A stretch of 15,994 nucleotides of DNA, taken from contig JAITBO010000361.1 in assembly GCA_031283505.1 (NCBI GenBank), positions 1-15,994 of the forward strand. The letters are read 5' to 3'. The notes under the pieces are model-generated. The model was not told the origin of the DNA, searched no databases, and saw only the letters and a program-made list of their open reading frames with translations. The first letter of the stretch is position 1; the number at the start of each line of letters is the position of its first letter. A program made the translations under genes and the position numbers. Of this stretch, positions 1-6,985 are shown piece by piece. This DNA comes from Treponema sp. (lineage in GTDB: Bacteria > Spirochaetota > Spirochaetia > Treponematales > Breznakiellaceae).

Positions 1-67
1 TTTCTCTTGCATAGTTAACCCCATGTTGACCTCCGATAGCTGTTGCTTCCGGATAGTCTGCCTTAAT

Positions 68-126
68 TTGGGTTACTTTTTCAAAATGAGGCATAGGGTC
101 TTTTGGGTTACTTTTTCGATGAGGCA
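68..126 (+). repeat. Two direct repeats 35 bp apart upstream of scpA
   Basis: The 15-mer TTGGGTTACTTTTTC occurs at 68-82 and again, identically, at 103-117. Each copy is followed within 1-3 bases by ATGAGGCA (86-93 and 119-126). A weaker third echo is visible as TTAC at 138-141 and ATGAGG at 164-169, overlapping the promoter. The 35-bp period could mean a short tandem duplication, binding sites for a regulator, or the end of a longer repeat tract to the left of the window. Confidence 0.75.
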
Positions 127-136
127 ATGCGGGGTA

Positions 137-165
137 TTTACTCACCAGCGCAGGACGATTATAAT
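137..165 (+). promoter_or_regulatory. Sigma70-like promoter for the scpA operon
   Basis: A perfect -10 hexamer TATAAT lies at 160-165. A 4-of-6 match to the -35 consensus, TTTACT, lies at 137-142. The spacer between them is exactly 17 bases. Transcription would be expected to start near 171-174, at or next to the scpA ATG at 174. The assignment is inference from consensus matching. It agrees with the location upstream of a long co-directional gene run. Confidence 0.55.
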
Positions 166-173
166 GAGGATAA

Positions 174-953
174 ATGAATGTTATACAAGCCAGTGCCGGT
201 CACAGTTTCAGGGTAAAGGAATTTGAAGGCCCTCTGGATCTCCTGCTTTTTTTGATAAAAAAAAACGAGGTTAACATTTATGATATTCCCATAGCTCAGA
301 TAACCGAACAGTATCTAGGCTATTTGAGTTATGCCACGGAACTCGATCTGGAAGATCTGACCGAATTTTATGCTTTGGCGGCCACATTATTGTATATCAA
401 ATCCAGGATGCTCCTGCCGGTGGAAGTAGACCTGGAAGATGATATTGAAGATCCCCGGCAGGAACTGGTAGAAAAGCTGATAGAATATCAGAAATTCAAA
501 AAGCTCTCCGAACTGATGGAAGAAAAGGAGCGGGAAGCCGAGTGGGTCATAGAACGGAAAAAACTTCAGCGGCCTTTGCCTTTTACTGATGAAGAATTGT
601 GGGAAAAGGTCGATGTCTGGGACCTCCTCAAGACATTTTCCAATCTTATGAATAATCTTTCGGATGAACGCATCTTCGATCTTTACGAGGAAGTTTCGAT
701 CAATGAAAAAATAGCCCTTATGACAGAACTGTTTGAAAACCGGGGTGAATGTTACTTTGCGGACCTTGTGGTTCGGAACGGTTCAATTATGGATATTATA
801 TGCGCTTTTCTTGCTGTTTTAGAGGCCGTAAAATTCCGGATGATCCTCATCTTCCAGAACCGTATGTTTGGAGATATAGTGATCCGTCCCCGTCCGGCAG
901 GATCGCCTTCGGTCGAACCGTCCGTTCCTGATACTGCAAGCGGAAACGATTAA
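174..953 (+). CDS. scpA: Segregation and condensation protein A (kleisin)
   Basis: ScpA is the kleisin subunit of the bacterial SMC-ScpAB condensin. It bridges the SMC heads, binds ScpB and helps organise and segregate the chromosome on the nucleoid. The 259-residue length is usual. The family signature FEGPLDLLL begins at about residue 18. It is followed by the helical N-terminal SMC-neck-binding region, an acidic middle (around residues 75-110) and a C-terminal winged-helix region ending near residue 240. The start is unambiguous: an in-frame TAA (171-173) directly precedes the ATG, and no other start codon lies before the FEGPLDLLL motif. The only Shine-Dalgarno-like bases (GAGGA, 166-170) sit 3 nt from the ATG, closer than usual. 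scpB follows after 2 nt, as is typical. An A9 run at 257-265 falls in the early coding region. Confidence 0.95.
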   Translation: MNVIQASAGHSFRVKEFEGPLDLLLFLIKKNEVNIYDIPIAQITEQYLGYLSYATELDLEDLTEFYALAATLLYIKSRMLLPVEVDLEDDIEDPRQELVEKLIEYQKFKKLSELMEEKEREAEWVIERKKLQRPLPFTDEELWEKVDVWDLLKTFSNLMNNLSDERIFDLYEEVSINEKIALMTELFENRGECYFADLVVRNGSIMDIICAFLAVLEAVKFRMILIFQNRMFGDIVIRPRPAGSPSVEPSVPDTASGND

Positions 954-955
954 TT

Positions 956-1507
956 ATGGAGATATCCTTGAAAAAAGAAACCGCCCTGGTTGAAGCCATA
1001 CTCTACCTTGAAGCCGATCCTCTGGATGAAGCCGTTGTGTCCCGTATTTCCGGGCTTTCCAAAGATGTGATAGCCAAAGCCCTGGAAAATCTGGACGAAC
1101 GGTATAATCGGGAGGATTCAGGGGTGGAGTTGTCCCGTATAGGCGGAGGGGTGATGATTTCTCCCAAAAAGGAGTATTGGGACAACCTCAGGGAACGGTA
1201 CGGTAAAAAGAACGAGTCCAAACTCTCCAAAGCCGCCCTGGAAACCCTTTCGATCATCGCCTATAAGCAGCCCATAACCAGGAGTGAGATCGAGCAAATC
1301 CGGGGAGTACAGGCGGATACCATGATACGCCTGCTTCTGGAAAAGAACCTTATCCGGGAAACCGGCAAGAAGGACGCCCCAGGAAGGCCGATACAGTACG
1401 GCACCACCCGGGATTTTCTGAAATTTTTCCGGCTGGAGAGTATCGCCGATCTGCCTAAACTTAACGAAATGGAGAGCGACCGGTTTGAGCTTACCGGAGA
1501 CGAATAA
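956..1507 (+). CDS. scpB: Segregation and condensation protein B
   Basis: ScpB is the dimeric winged-helix (kite) partner of ScpA in the SMC condensin complex. The 183-residue protein shows the expected two winged-helix domains. The first (about residues 5-80) covers VEAILYLEADPL. The second (about 85-165) has the highly conserved stretch LETLSIIAYKQPITRSEIE and the GRPIQYGTT segment, which are ScpB signatures. The ATG lies 2 nt after the scpA stop, so the pair is almost certainly co-translated. A weak GGAA-type ribosome site lies inside the scpA end. The 3' end overlaps the next gene by 23 nt. Confidence 0.95.
   Translation: MEISLKKETALVEAILYLEADPLDEAVVSRISGLSKDVIAKALENLDERYNREDSGVELSRIGGGVMISPKKEYWDNLRERYGKKNESKLSKAALETLSIIAYKQPITRSEIEQIRGVQADTMIRLLLEKNLIRETGKKDAPGRPIQYGTTRDFLKFFRLESIADLPKLNEMESDRFELTGDE
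1471..1476 (+). promoter_or_regulatory. Ribosome binding site favouring the TTG start of rluB
   Basis: GGAGAG ends 8 nt before the TTG at 1485, inside the scpB coding region. This spacing supports initiation at the TTG. The alternative in-frame ATG at 1575 has only an A/G-rich run directly against it. Confidence 0.5.
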
Positions 1508-2288
1508 AGCAGGGTCCTTTTCCTCGGAAGGGACAGGGCCGCTGCCGGGGGAAGGCGCCGGCGCTGGAAAAAGGATGCGGCTTCAGGTGTACCTTGCCCA
1601 TGCCGGAGCGGCCTCCCGCCGGGCTTCGGAACGGTTCATTCTTTCGGGCCGCGTGGAAGTCAACGGCCGGAAGGTGACGGAACTGGGGGAAAAGGTAGGT
1701 CCCGGCGACGAAGTGCGCCTTGACGGAGTTCCGGTCAAAATCGAGACCCGGCACAGGTACATCGTCCTGCATAAGCCGCCTCTGTACCTATGCAGTTCCT
1801 TTGATCCCCAGGGAAGGGCCCTGGCTCTGGATCTTCTCCCCAAGGATATTGCGGAGCGGCTTTATACGGTGGGCCGTCTTGACTACCGGTCTTCGGGACT
1901 GGTCCTTTTTACCAACGACGGGGATTTTGCCGCCGCCGTCGGCCATCCCAGCCGGGAGATCGAGAAGGAATACCTTGTGGAAGCGTCGGGCCGTATACCC
2001 GATGAGGTTATAGAAGCCTTCCGCCGGGGAGCCCTCATTGAGGGGGTCCTCTATCAGGCCCGGAGCATAGACAGGCTGGGCAGTCGTATCCTGCGGGTGG
2101 TGCTTATTGAAGGAAAAAACCGGGAAATACGGAGGGTTTTTTCCCATTTTCATCTGCACCCGGAGAAACTCCACCGGGTCAGGATAGGCCCGGTCCATAT
2201 CGGAGAATTGCGCCCCGGGGAGTCACGGCCCCTGACGGAAGAAGAGAGGGGTATTTTAGGAAAAAGAGGGCGAAGTATAAAAAATTAA
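1485..2288 (+). CDS. rluB: RsuA/RluB-family rRNA pseudouridine synthase
   Basis: This enzyme converts a specific uridine to pseudouridine in rRNA. By family it most resembles RluB-type enzymes, which act on 23S rRNA, but RsuA or RluE/F specificity cannot be excluded. It has an N-terminal S4 RNA-binding domain (about residues 31-80, starting RLQVYLAHAG) and the catalytic domain with the motif GRLDYRSSGLVLFTNDG, whose Asp133 is the expected catalytic residue. Later it has the family motif EGKNREIRR. I prefer the TTG start at 1485 because of GGAGAG 8 nt upstream. The first 30 residues are Gly/Ser/Glu-rich and not part of the conserved fold, so the ATG at 1575 (residue 31, just before the S4 domain) is the main alternative. 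The gene overlaps scpB by 23 nt, and cmk starts 31 nt after its stop. Confidence 0.88.
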   Translation: MSLPETNKAGSFSSEGTGPLPGEGAGAGKRMRLQVYLAHAGAASRRASERFILSGRVEVNGRKVTELGEKVGPGDEVRLDGVPVKIETRHRYIVLHKPPLYLCSSFDPQGRALALDLLPKDIAERLYTVGRLDYRSSGLVLFTNDGDFAAAVGHPSREIEKEYLVEASGRIPDEVIEAFRRGALIEGVLYQARSIDRLGSRILRVVLIEGKNREIRRVFSHFHLHPEKLHRVRIGPVHIGELRPGESRPLTEEERGILGKRGRSIKN

Positions 2289-2305
2289 AAGCACGATACT
2301 AAGAT

Positions 2306-2312
2306 GAGGGAG
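2306..2312 (+). promoter_or_regulatory. Ribosome binding site for the TTG start of cmk
   Basis: GAGGGAG lies 7 nt before the TTG at 2320. Only this start leaves the complete N-terminal strand of the kinase (VIAIDGPAGSGKST), so the site decides the start codon. Confidence 0.65.
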
Positions 2313-2319
2313 CAGGAAT

Positions 2320-3042
2320 TTGGTTATCGCTATTGACGGGCCGGCAGGATCCGGCAAGAGTACTATCGCGAAGCTTTTGTCCGAAAGGCTTAAACTTCCC
2401 AAAGGGAATAATTTTTCAGGAGGGGAGTCCTTTACATATATCAATTCGGGGAATCTGTACCGGGCCGTTACTCTGGGATGCCTCCGGCGGGGGATAAATC
2501 CGGCGGACCCCGAAAAGGCCCTGGAATACGCTCAACGGGCAGCCATCGAGTACCGGGGGGACGACGTATTCCTTGACGGGGAAAAGGTGACCTCCCTTCT
2601 GCATACCGACGAAATCGACCGGTACAGCGCCCCTCTGTCGGCGATAGTGCCTATCCGTCATGTGGTGAACGACCTTATACGCCGCATAGCCCGGGGGATC
2701 AATGTCGTGGTAGAAGGACGGGACATGACCACCGTGGTTTTTCCCGATGCGGAATACCGGTTTTACCTGGACGCTTCCGCCGACAGGCGGGCCAGGCGGC
2801 GCCATGATCAGGGGGTTTCCCGTCTCAGCCTTGGAGAAATTCAAAAGGCTATTGAAGAACGGGACGCTATAGATAAAAATAAGGAAGAAGGGAGTTTGAA
2901 AATCGCTCCCGGAGCAAGATATTTGGATACATCGGACTTGACCATTGAGCAAGTTTATGAGAAATTGTTAGAGAAAATACAGATAATAAGGATCAATTAT
3001 GGGGCAGATGGAAGTGGAATCGGACACCAATCCGTTGGATGA
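2320..3042 (+). CDS. cmk: (d)CMP kinase
   Basis: Cytidylate kinase phosphorylates CMP and dCMP with ATP to give CDP and dCDP in the cytoplasm, feeding RNA, DNA and phospholipid synthesis. The P-loop GPAGSGKST is at residues 7-15. The NMP-binding segment NSGNLYRA follows at 42-49, then GRDMTTVVFPDA in the second half and the lid region rich in Arg (DRRARRRH). Compared with the E. coli enzyme, about 12 extra residues lie between the P-loop helix and the NSG motif. Two conserved positions also differ: Asn for the usual Asp of D(S/T)G, and Thr for Gly in GRDxGTVVFP. The start is TTG with a good ribosome site. The last 44 nt overlap rpsA in another frame. Cmk next to S1 is a common bacterial arrangement. 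Confidence 0.93.
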   Translation: MVIAIDGPAGSGKSTIAKLLSERLKLPKGNNFSGGESFTYINSGNLYRAVTLGCLRRGINPADPEKALEYAQRAAIEYRGDDVFLDGEKVTSLLHTDEIDRYSAPLSAIVPIRHVVNDLIRRIARGINVVVEGRDMTTVVFPDAEYRFYLDASADRRARRRHDQGVSRLSLGEIQKAIEERDAIDKNKEEGSLKIAPGARYLDTSDLTIEQVYEKLLEKIQIIRINYGADGSGIGHQSVG

Positions 3043-4756
3043 GGTAAAAAACTCTTCGGAGAATACCCAGACTCAATTACAGGAGCAGTATCTTAAGTCC
3101 CTCGAACAGTTGGAAGAAGGGCAGCTGATTACCGGCCAGGTTATTCAGATTACGTCGGACCAGGTATTTATCGACGTAGGTTATAAATCGGAAGGGAAGA
3201 TCTCTATCGCGGAATTCACGGAAGTCCCAAAAGTCGGGGATACGGTTTCAGTGGTTCTCGTCTCCAAGGAAAACAAGTACGGGGAAGTAATCGTCTCCAA
3301 GCAAAAAGCGGATGTCAAGCTTTTCTGGAAGAATCTTCGTCAGGCGTTTCAGGATCATACCGGGGTGGAGGGAACCATCGAGAAGCTCGTCAAGGGAGGC
3401 TATGATGTCAACATGGGCTCCGGCGTACACGCCTTTCTGCCCATCAGTCAGGCCGATGCCCAGAAGGTCGACAAGCCGGAAAAACTGCTCGATTTTAAGA
3501 CCCAGTTCTATGTGGAGCGGTTATATTCCGATGGGAAGGTCAATATTGTTGTAAACCGCCGGAAGCTGCTTGAAGAAGAAATAGAAAAGAAACGGGCCGA
3601 ATTCTTCGAGAGTATCCCGATCGGGTCGGAAGTAACAGGGACCGTAAAGAGCTTTACCTCTTTTGGCGCTTTTATAGACTTGGGCGGTTTCGACGGACTC
3701 CTTCATATTAATGACATGAACTGGGGTCATGTCACAAGGCCCAAGGACTATGTGAAGAAAGGCCAGGAGATCCGCCTTAAAGTGATCCGTATAGACCCTG
3801 TAGAGAAGCGGATCAATCTGTCCCTCAAGCATTTCTCCGACGATCCCTGGCTCCATTTCGAGGATAAATATCATGTCAACGATATTGTGAAGGGCAGGGT
3901 GACCAAACTGACCGATTTCGGCGCCTTTATAGAGCTTGAGGAAGGGATTGAAGGCCTTGCCCATATTTCGGAGTTCTCCTGGGTGAAGAAGATACAGAAG
4001 CCCGAAGAAGTCCTGTCCATAGGCGATGAAGTCGAATGTATGATTCTGGGCTATGACCTCTCGGTCGACCGGGTATCCCTGGGGATCAAGCAGGTTTCGG
4101 TCAATCCCTGGGACAGCGTAGGGGAGAAATATCCCGTTGGAACCAGGCTCAAGAGGAAGGTAACCAAGATCACAAACGCCGGCGCCTTTATTGAGTTGGA
4201 AGAGGGTATAGACGGTTTCCTTTATGGAGAGGACATCTCCTGGACCAGGAAAGTCAAGCATCCCGGCAGCGAGCTTTCCATAGGCCAGGAAGTGGAAGTT
4301 ATCGTTATTGGCATGGATCGTAATGACCGGAACATCAGGCTGGGCATTAAACAGCTTGAGGATGACCCATGGCAGAGTTTTACGGCAACCTACAAAAACG
4401 GTTCCCTGGTGGAAGGGGAAGTTTCTTCTATCACCGATTTTGGTCTTTTCGTGCGGGTTCCCGGAGGCATTGAAGGTCTTGTTCACAAGTCGAACCTTCC
4501 GGAAAACAGGGAAGAAAATCCCGACGACGCCCTAAAGAAATATCATGTGGGCGACAAGGTAAAAGCGGTAATCCTGGAGATTCAAAGCGATAAACAAAAA
4601 GTCGCTTTCTCCATCCGGGATTATCAGAAGAAGGTTCTGCGGGATGAAATTTCCCAATATATGGCGGCGGAAGAATCGGATGGTTCCACCTTCACCCTGG
4701 GAGATTTCTTAAAATCCAAAGGCACTCCCGATGGGGATGCTTCCGGCGAGAGTTAG
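2999..4756 (+). CDS. rpsA: 30S ribosomal protein S1
   Basis: S1 binds mRNA on the small ribosomal subunit and promotes initiation on structured or weakly Shine-Dalgarno-led messages. The 585-residue protein has the full set of six S1 (OB-fold) domains, at about residues 41-102, 121-187, 207-278, 294-363, 381-450 and 468-536. Domains 3-6 carry the typical (T/S)xFGAFI-type core followed by EG(I/F)xGLxH, as in FGAFIELEEGIEGLAH. Domains 1 and 2 are more divergent, as in other S1 proteins, where they serve ribosome docking. The ATG at 2999 has AAGGA six nt upstream, inside cmk. A second ATG at 3008 is possible. The first 40 residues are acidic and Gln-rich. The cmk overlap of 44 nt suggests coupled translation. 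Confidence 0.96.
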   Translation: MGQMEVESDTNPLDEVKNSSENTQTQLQEQYLKSLEQLEEGQLITGQVIQITSDQVFIDVGYKSEGKISIAEFTEVPKVGDTVSVVLVSKENKYGEVIVSKQKADVKLFWKNLRQAFQDHTGVEGTIEKLVKGGYDVNMGSGVHAFLPISQADAQKVDKPEKLLDFKTQFYVERLYSDGKVNIVVNRRKLLEEEIEKKRAEFFESIPIGSEVTGTVKSFTSFGAFIDLGGFDGLLHINDMNWGHVTRPKDYVKKGQEIRLKVIRIDPVEKRINLSLKHFSDDPWLHFEDKYHVNDIVKGRVTKLTDFGAFIELEEGIEGLAHISEFSWVKKIQKPEEVLSIGDEVECMILGYDLSVDRVSLGIKQVSVNPWDSVGEKYPVGTRLKRKVTKITNAGAFIELEEGIDGFLYGEDISWTRKVKHPGSELSIGQEVEVIVIGMDRNDRNIRLGIKQLEDDPWQSFTATYKNGSLVEGEVSSITDFGLFVRVPGGIEGLVHKSNLPENREENPDDALKKYHVGDKVKAVILEIQSDKQKVAFSIRDYQKKVLRDEISQYMAAEESDGSTFTLGDFLKSKGTPDGDASGES

Positions 4757-4769
4757 AAGACCACATGGT

Positions 4770-6293
4770 ATGCTGTCAGCCATTGACGTCCAAAAATTTA
4801 ATACTCTGATTGAGATCAACAATCTTATCAATTCAGATTATTCGGACGTTCATGCCCTTTTGACCCAGATCGTTGATTCGGCAACCCGGTTGAGCGAAGG
4901 CGAGTCTTCAAGCCTCTTGTTGGTTAACGAGAAGACTAATGAGCTTTATTTCGAGGTTGCCTTGGGGATCAAGGGGCCGGATGTAAAAAAGTTCACGGTC
5001 AAAATAGGGGAGGGGATAGCCGGCTGGGTCGCCCAACACAATAAATCTCTTTTGGTCAACGATGTGGAAAGCGACAAGCGGCATCTTCAGTCTATCGGAA
5101 AGCAGATAGGTTACTTCTCTAAAACTATGATGGCGGTCCCTATGCGAATTAAGGACAAGTGCATAGGGGTCATTGAGCTTATCAACAAGAAAAATGACAA
5201 GTATTTTACCCAGGATGATCTTGAATGGCTTGAGATTTTTGCAAACCAGGCGGCGATAACCATTCAAAACGCCCAGAGTTTTGAGAGGGCTCAGGACACC
5301 ATTCAATTACTCCAGGATCAGCTTAAAACCGATCAGGGCTATCATACTTTTGTGGCCAAAAGCCCGGTCATCTTGTCCATTATCGATCTCATAGACAGGA
5401 TTGCCAAGACCGATTCGTCGGTGCTTATCCTGGGAGAGAGCGGGGTAGGGAAGGAGCTTTTCGCCGAACAGATACATAGCCGCAGCGCCAGGAATATGCG
5501 GCCCTTTGTCCGGGTAAACTGCGCGGCCCTTCCGGAAGGGCTTTTGGAGAGTGAGCTTTTCGGCCATGTGAAAGGGGCCTTTACCGACGCCATTCAGACC
5601 AGGCGGGGCCGGTTTGAGATAGCCGACGGAGGCACCATATTCCTTGATGAGATAGGGGATCTTCCCCTGCGGCTTCAGGCAAAACTCCTCAGGGTCATAC
5701 AGCAGAAAACCTTTGAAAAGGTCGGGTCCGACATATCGGTTACGGTGGATGTCAGAATTCTGGCGGCCACCAACAGAGATATAGAAACCCTGGTAGAGCG
5801 GGGGGAATTCAGAAGGGATCTTTACTACCGCTTGAATGTTTTGCCCCTCTATATACCGCCCTTGCGGCAGCGTCCTGAGGATATTCCGGAACTGGCCAAC
5901 TTCTTTTTTGTGCAGATCTGCAAAAAAAACAAGAAGCAGCATCTTAAGGGTTTTTCTGATGAAGCCATGGAATCCCTGCTGGCTTATTCCTGGCCCGGAA
6001 ACGTCCGGGAACTGGAAAACTGTGTCGAGCGGGCCTGTATTATCGGCAACAGCGAATGGATACACCGGGAGGATCTCTTCCTTAATCCGGGTTCGGCCCT
6101 CCAGGTGCAGGCAGGGGAGGGGAGCCGGGATTTAAAAAGCGCCATCACAGTTTTTAAGGCTCACTTTATTCAAAAGGTTCTGGAAGAAAACAACTGGAAC
6201 CAGACCGAAACGGCAAAAGTGTTGGATATACAGAGGACATATTTGTCCAGACTTATAAAAGAATTAGGTTTAGTGAATCCCAAGGAGAATTAG
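4770..6293 (+). CDS. GAF-domain sigma54-dependent transcriptional activator
   Basis: A bacterial enhancer-binding protein that would hydrolyse ATP to open sigma54-RNA polymerase promoters. Numbering from the 4770 ATG gives 507 residues. An N-terminal GAF domain (about 12-172, with GEGIAGWVAQ) is the probable ligand sensor. The AAA+ domain (about 194-420) has Walker A GESGVGKE (Lys228), Walker B IFLDE (Asp293) and the sigma54-contacting loop. A Fis-type helix-turn-helix lies at about 455-503. The loop reads GAFTDA, not the canonical GAFTGA. There is no receiver domain, so this is not a classical two-component regulator. An in-frame ATG at 4731 would add 13 residues overlapping rpsA. I prefer 4770 because those residues look unconserved and AGAAGA lies 9 nt upstream. 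The ligand and targets are unknown. Confidence 0.9.
   Translation: MLSAIDVQKFNTLIEINNLINSDYSDVHALLTQIVDSATRLSEGESSSLLLVNEKTNELYFEVALGIKGPDVKKFTVKIGEGIAGWVAQHNKSLLVNDVESDKRHLQSIGKQIGYFSKTMMAVPMRIKDKCIGVIELINKKNDKYFTQDDLEWLEIFANQAAITIQNAQSFERAQDTIQLLQDQLKTDQGYHTFVAKSPVILSIIDLIDRIAKTDSSVLILGESGVGKELFAEQIHSRSARNMRPFVRVNCAALPEGLLESELFGHVKGAFTDAIQTRRGRFEIADGGTIFLDEIGDLPLRLQAKLLRVIQQKTFEKVGSDISVTVDVRILAATNRDIETLVERGEFRRDLYYRLNVLPLYIPPLRQRPEDIPELANFFFVQICKKNKKQHLKGFSDEAMESLLAYSWPGNVRELENCVERACIIGNSEWIHREDLFLNPGSALQVQAGEGSRDLKSAITVFKAHFIQKVLEENNWNQTETAKVLDIQRTYLSRLIKELGLVNPKEN
6282..6287 (+). promoter_or_regulatory. Ribosome binding site of the TPR protein gene
   Basis: AAGGAG ends 8 nt before the ATG at 6296 and overlaps the last codons of the preceding activator gene. 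It is one of the best ribosome sites on the + strand of the window and fixes the start. Confidence 0.65.
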
Positions 6294-6295
6294 GC

Positions 6296-6985
6296 ATGGC
6301 GAATACGGAACAGAAGGCCGAAAAACTGAATATCAGTGAATTGGTTGTCGATGGCATTCAAAAGAACCGAAAGGTTCTTATTATAGGGGGGATTGTTGTA
6401 CTTGTCCTCCTTCTTGGTTTTGCCGCAGGACTATCCATCCGGGACGCAGTGACGGTCGCGGCAATAAAAGAAGTTGAGGCGTTTAACGATCGGTATGAAG
6501 AAATCAGGTTTGACATCAACGATCCCGCAAAGGAAGAAGAAGTAAACGCCCTGCTTGACGAAGTTTCCGCGTATGCTTCCAAGACTTTTGGCTATTCCCG
6601 CATCCGGGCCTTTATGCTGACGGCCTCCATCCACGCGGACCGGAAGAACTGGCAGGAAGCGGAAGACGCCTGGGTGCAGGCGGCCCAAAAAGGAGGTAAG
6701 GCGTATCTTGTTCCGGTCTCTCTGTTCAACGCGGCGGTTGCCGCCGAAGAAGGCGGGAATATTGAAGGGGCCATCGTTCATTATACCGAAGTCTTGGTAT
6801 ACGCTGATTCCTTCCCCCAGGCGGCCAAGGCGCAGTTTTCCATAGGGAGGCTTCGGGAAGAACAGCAGGACACGGACGCCGCTCTTGAAGTATACCGGGT
6901 GCTTCTCGAAAAATGGCCTAACGAGACAACATGGATAAATCTGGCAAACAGCAGAATCATTGCGCTTTCGGGATTGAATTCTTAA
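6296..6985 (+). CDS. Membrane-anchored TPR-repeat protein
   Basis: A 229-residue protein of unknown specific function. The first 26 residues are polar and probably cytoplasmic. A single hydrophobic span follows at about 27-46 (LIIGGIVVLVLLLGFAAG). The remainder is an alpha-helical domain with two to three tetratricopeptide-like repeats at about 101-131, 137-172 and 174-208, with the typical A..Y...L pattern. This topology places the repeats on the periplasmic side, as in YfgM-like proteins. That comparison is by architecture, not by close sequence match. The ATG is 2 nt after the activator stop and has a strong AAGGAG site, so it is co-transcribed. TPR domains mediate protein-protein contacts, so a scaffold role in the envelope is plausible but inferred. 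The lipoprotein gene starts inside its 3' end. Confidence 0.8.
   Translation: MANTEQKAEKLNISELVVDGIQKNRKVLIIGGIVVLVLLLGFAAGLSIRDAVTVAAIKEVEAFNDRYEEIRFDINDPAKEEEVNALLDEVSAYASKTFGYSRIRAFMLTASIHADRKNWQEAEDAWVQAAQKGGKAYLVPVSLFNAAVAAEEGGNIEGAIVHYTEVLVYADSFPQAAKAQFSIGRLREEQQDTDAALEVYRVLLEKWPNETTWINLANSRIIALSGLNS

Larger units (their letters stand above)
1..173. other. Gene-free leader region upstream of scpA
   Basis: No convincing protein is encoded here. A 67-codon open frame from 23 runs on into scpA in another frame and looks like chance. The stretch contains two near-identical direct repeats (68-93 and 103-126) and a promoter-like pair just before scpA. It is the probable control region of the seven-gene + strand unit. 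What lies to the left is outside the window. Confidence 0.6.

Noticed and set aside
23..226. 67-codon open frame upstream of scpA
   Set aside because: It runs through the direct repeats and promoter into scpA in a different frame, has no ribosome site and no recognisable sequence.
3521..4486. Long open frame on the - strand opposite rpsA
   Set aside because: It lies wholly antisense to the S1 repeats, resembles no family and has no ribosome site. Repetitive S1 codon patterns readily leave the opposite strand open.
5307..6065. Long open frame on the - strand opposite the sigma54 activator
   Set aside because: It is antisense to a strongly conserved AAA+ domain and its sequence has no recognisable motif, so it is treated as a shadow frame.
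6942..6963. TGGCAA followed by TTGC near the lipoprotein start
   Set aside because: The spacing between the GG and GC elements is about 19 bases, far longer than the fixed sigma54 spacing, and the sequence is coding in two frames.
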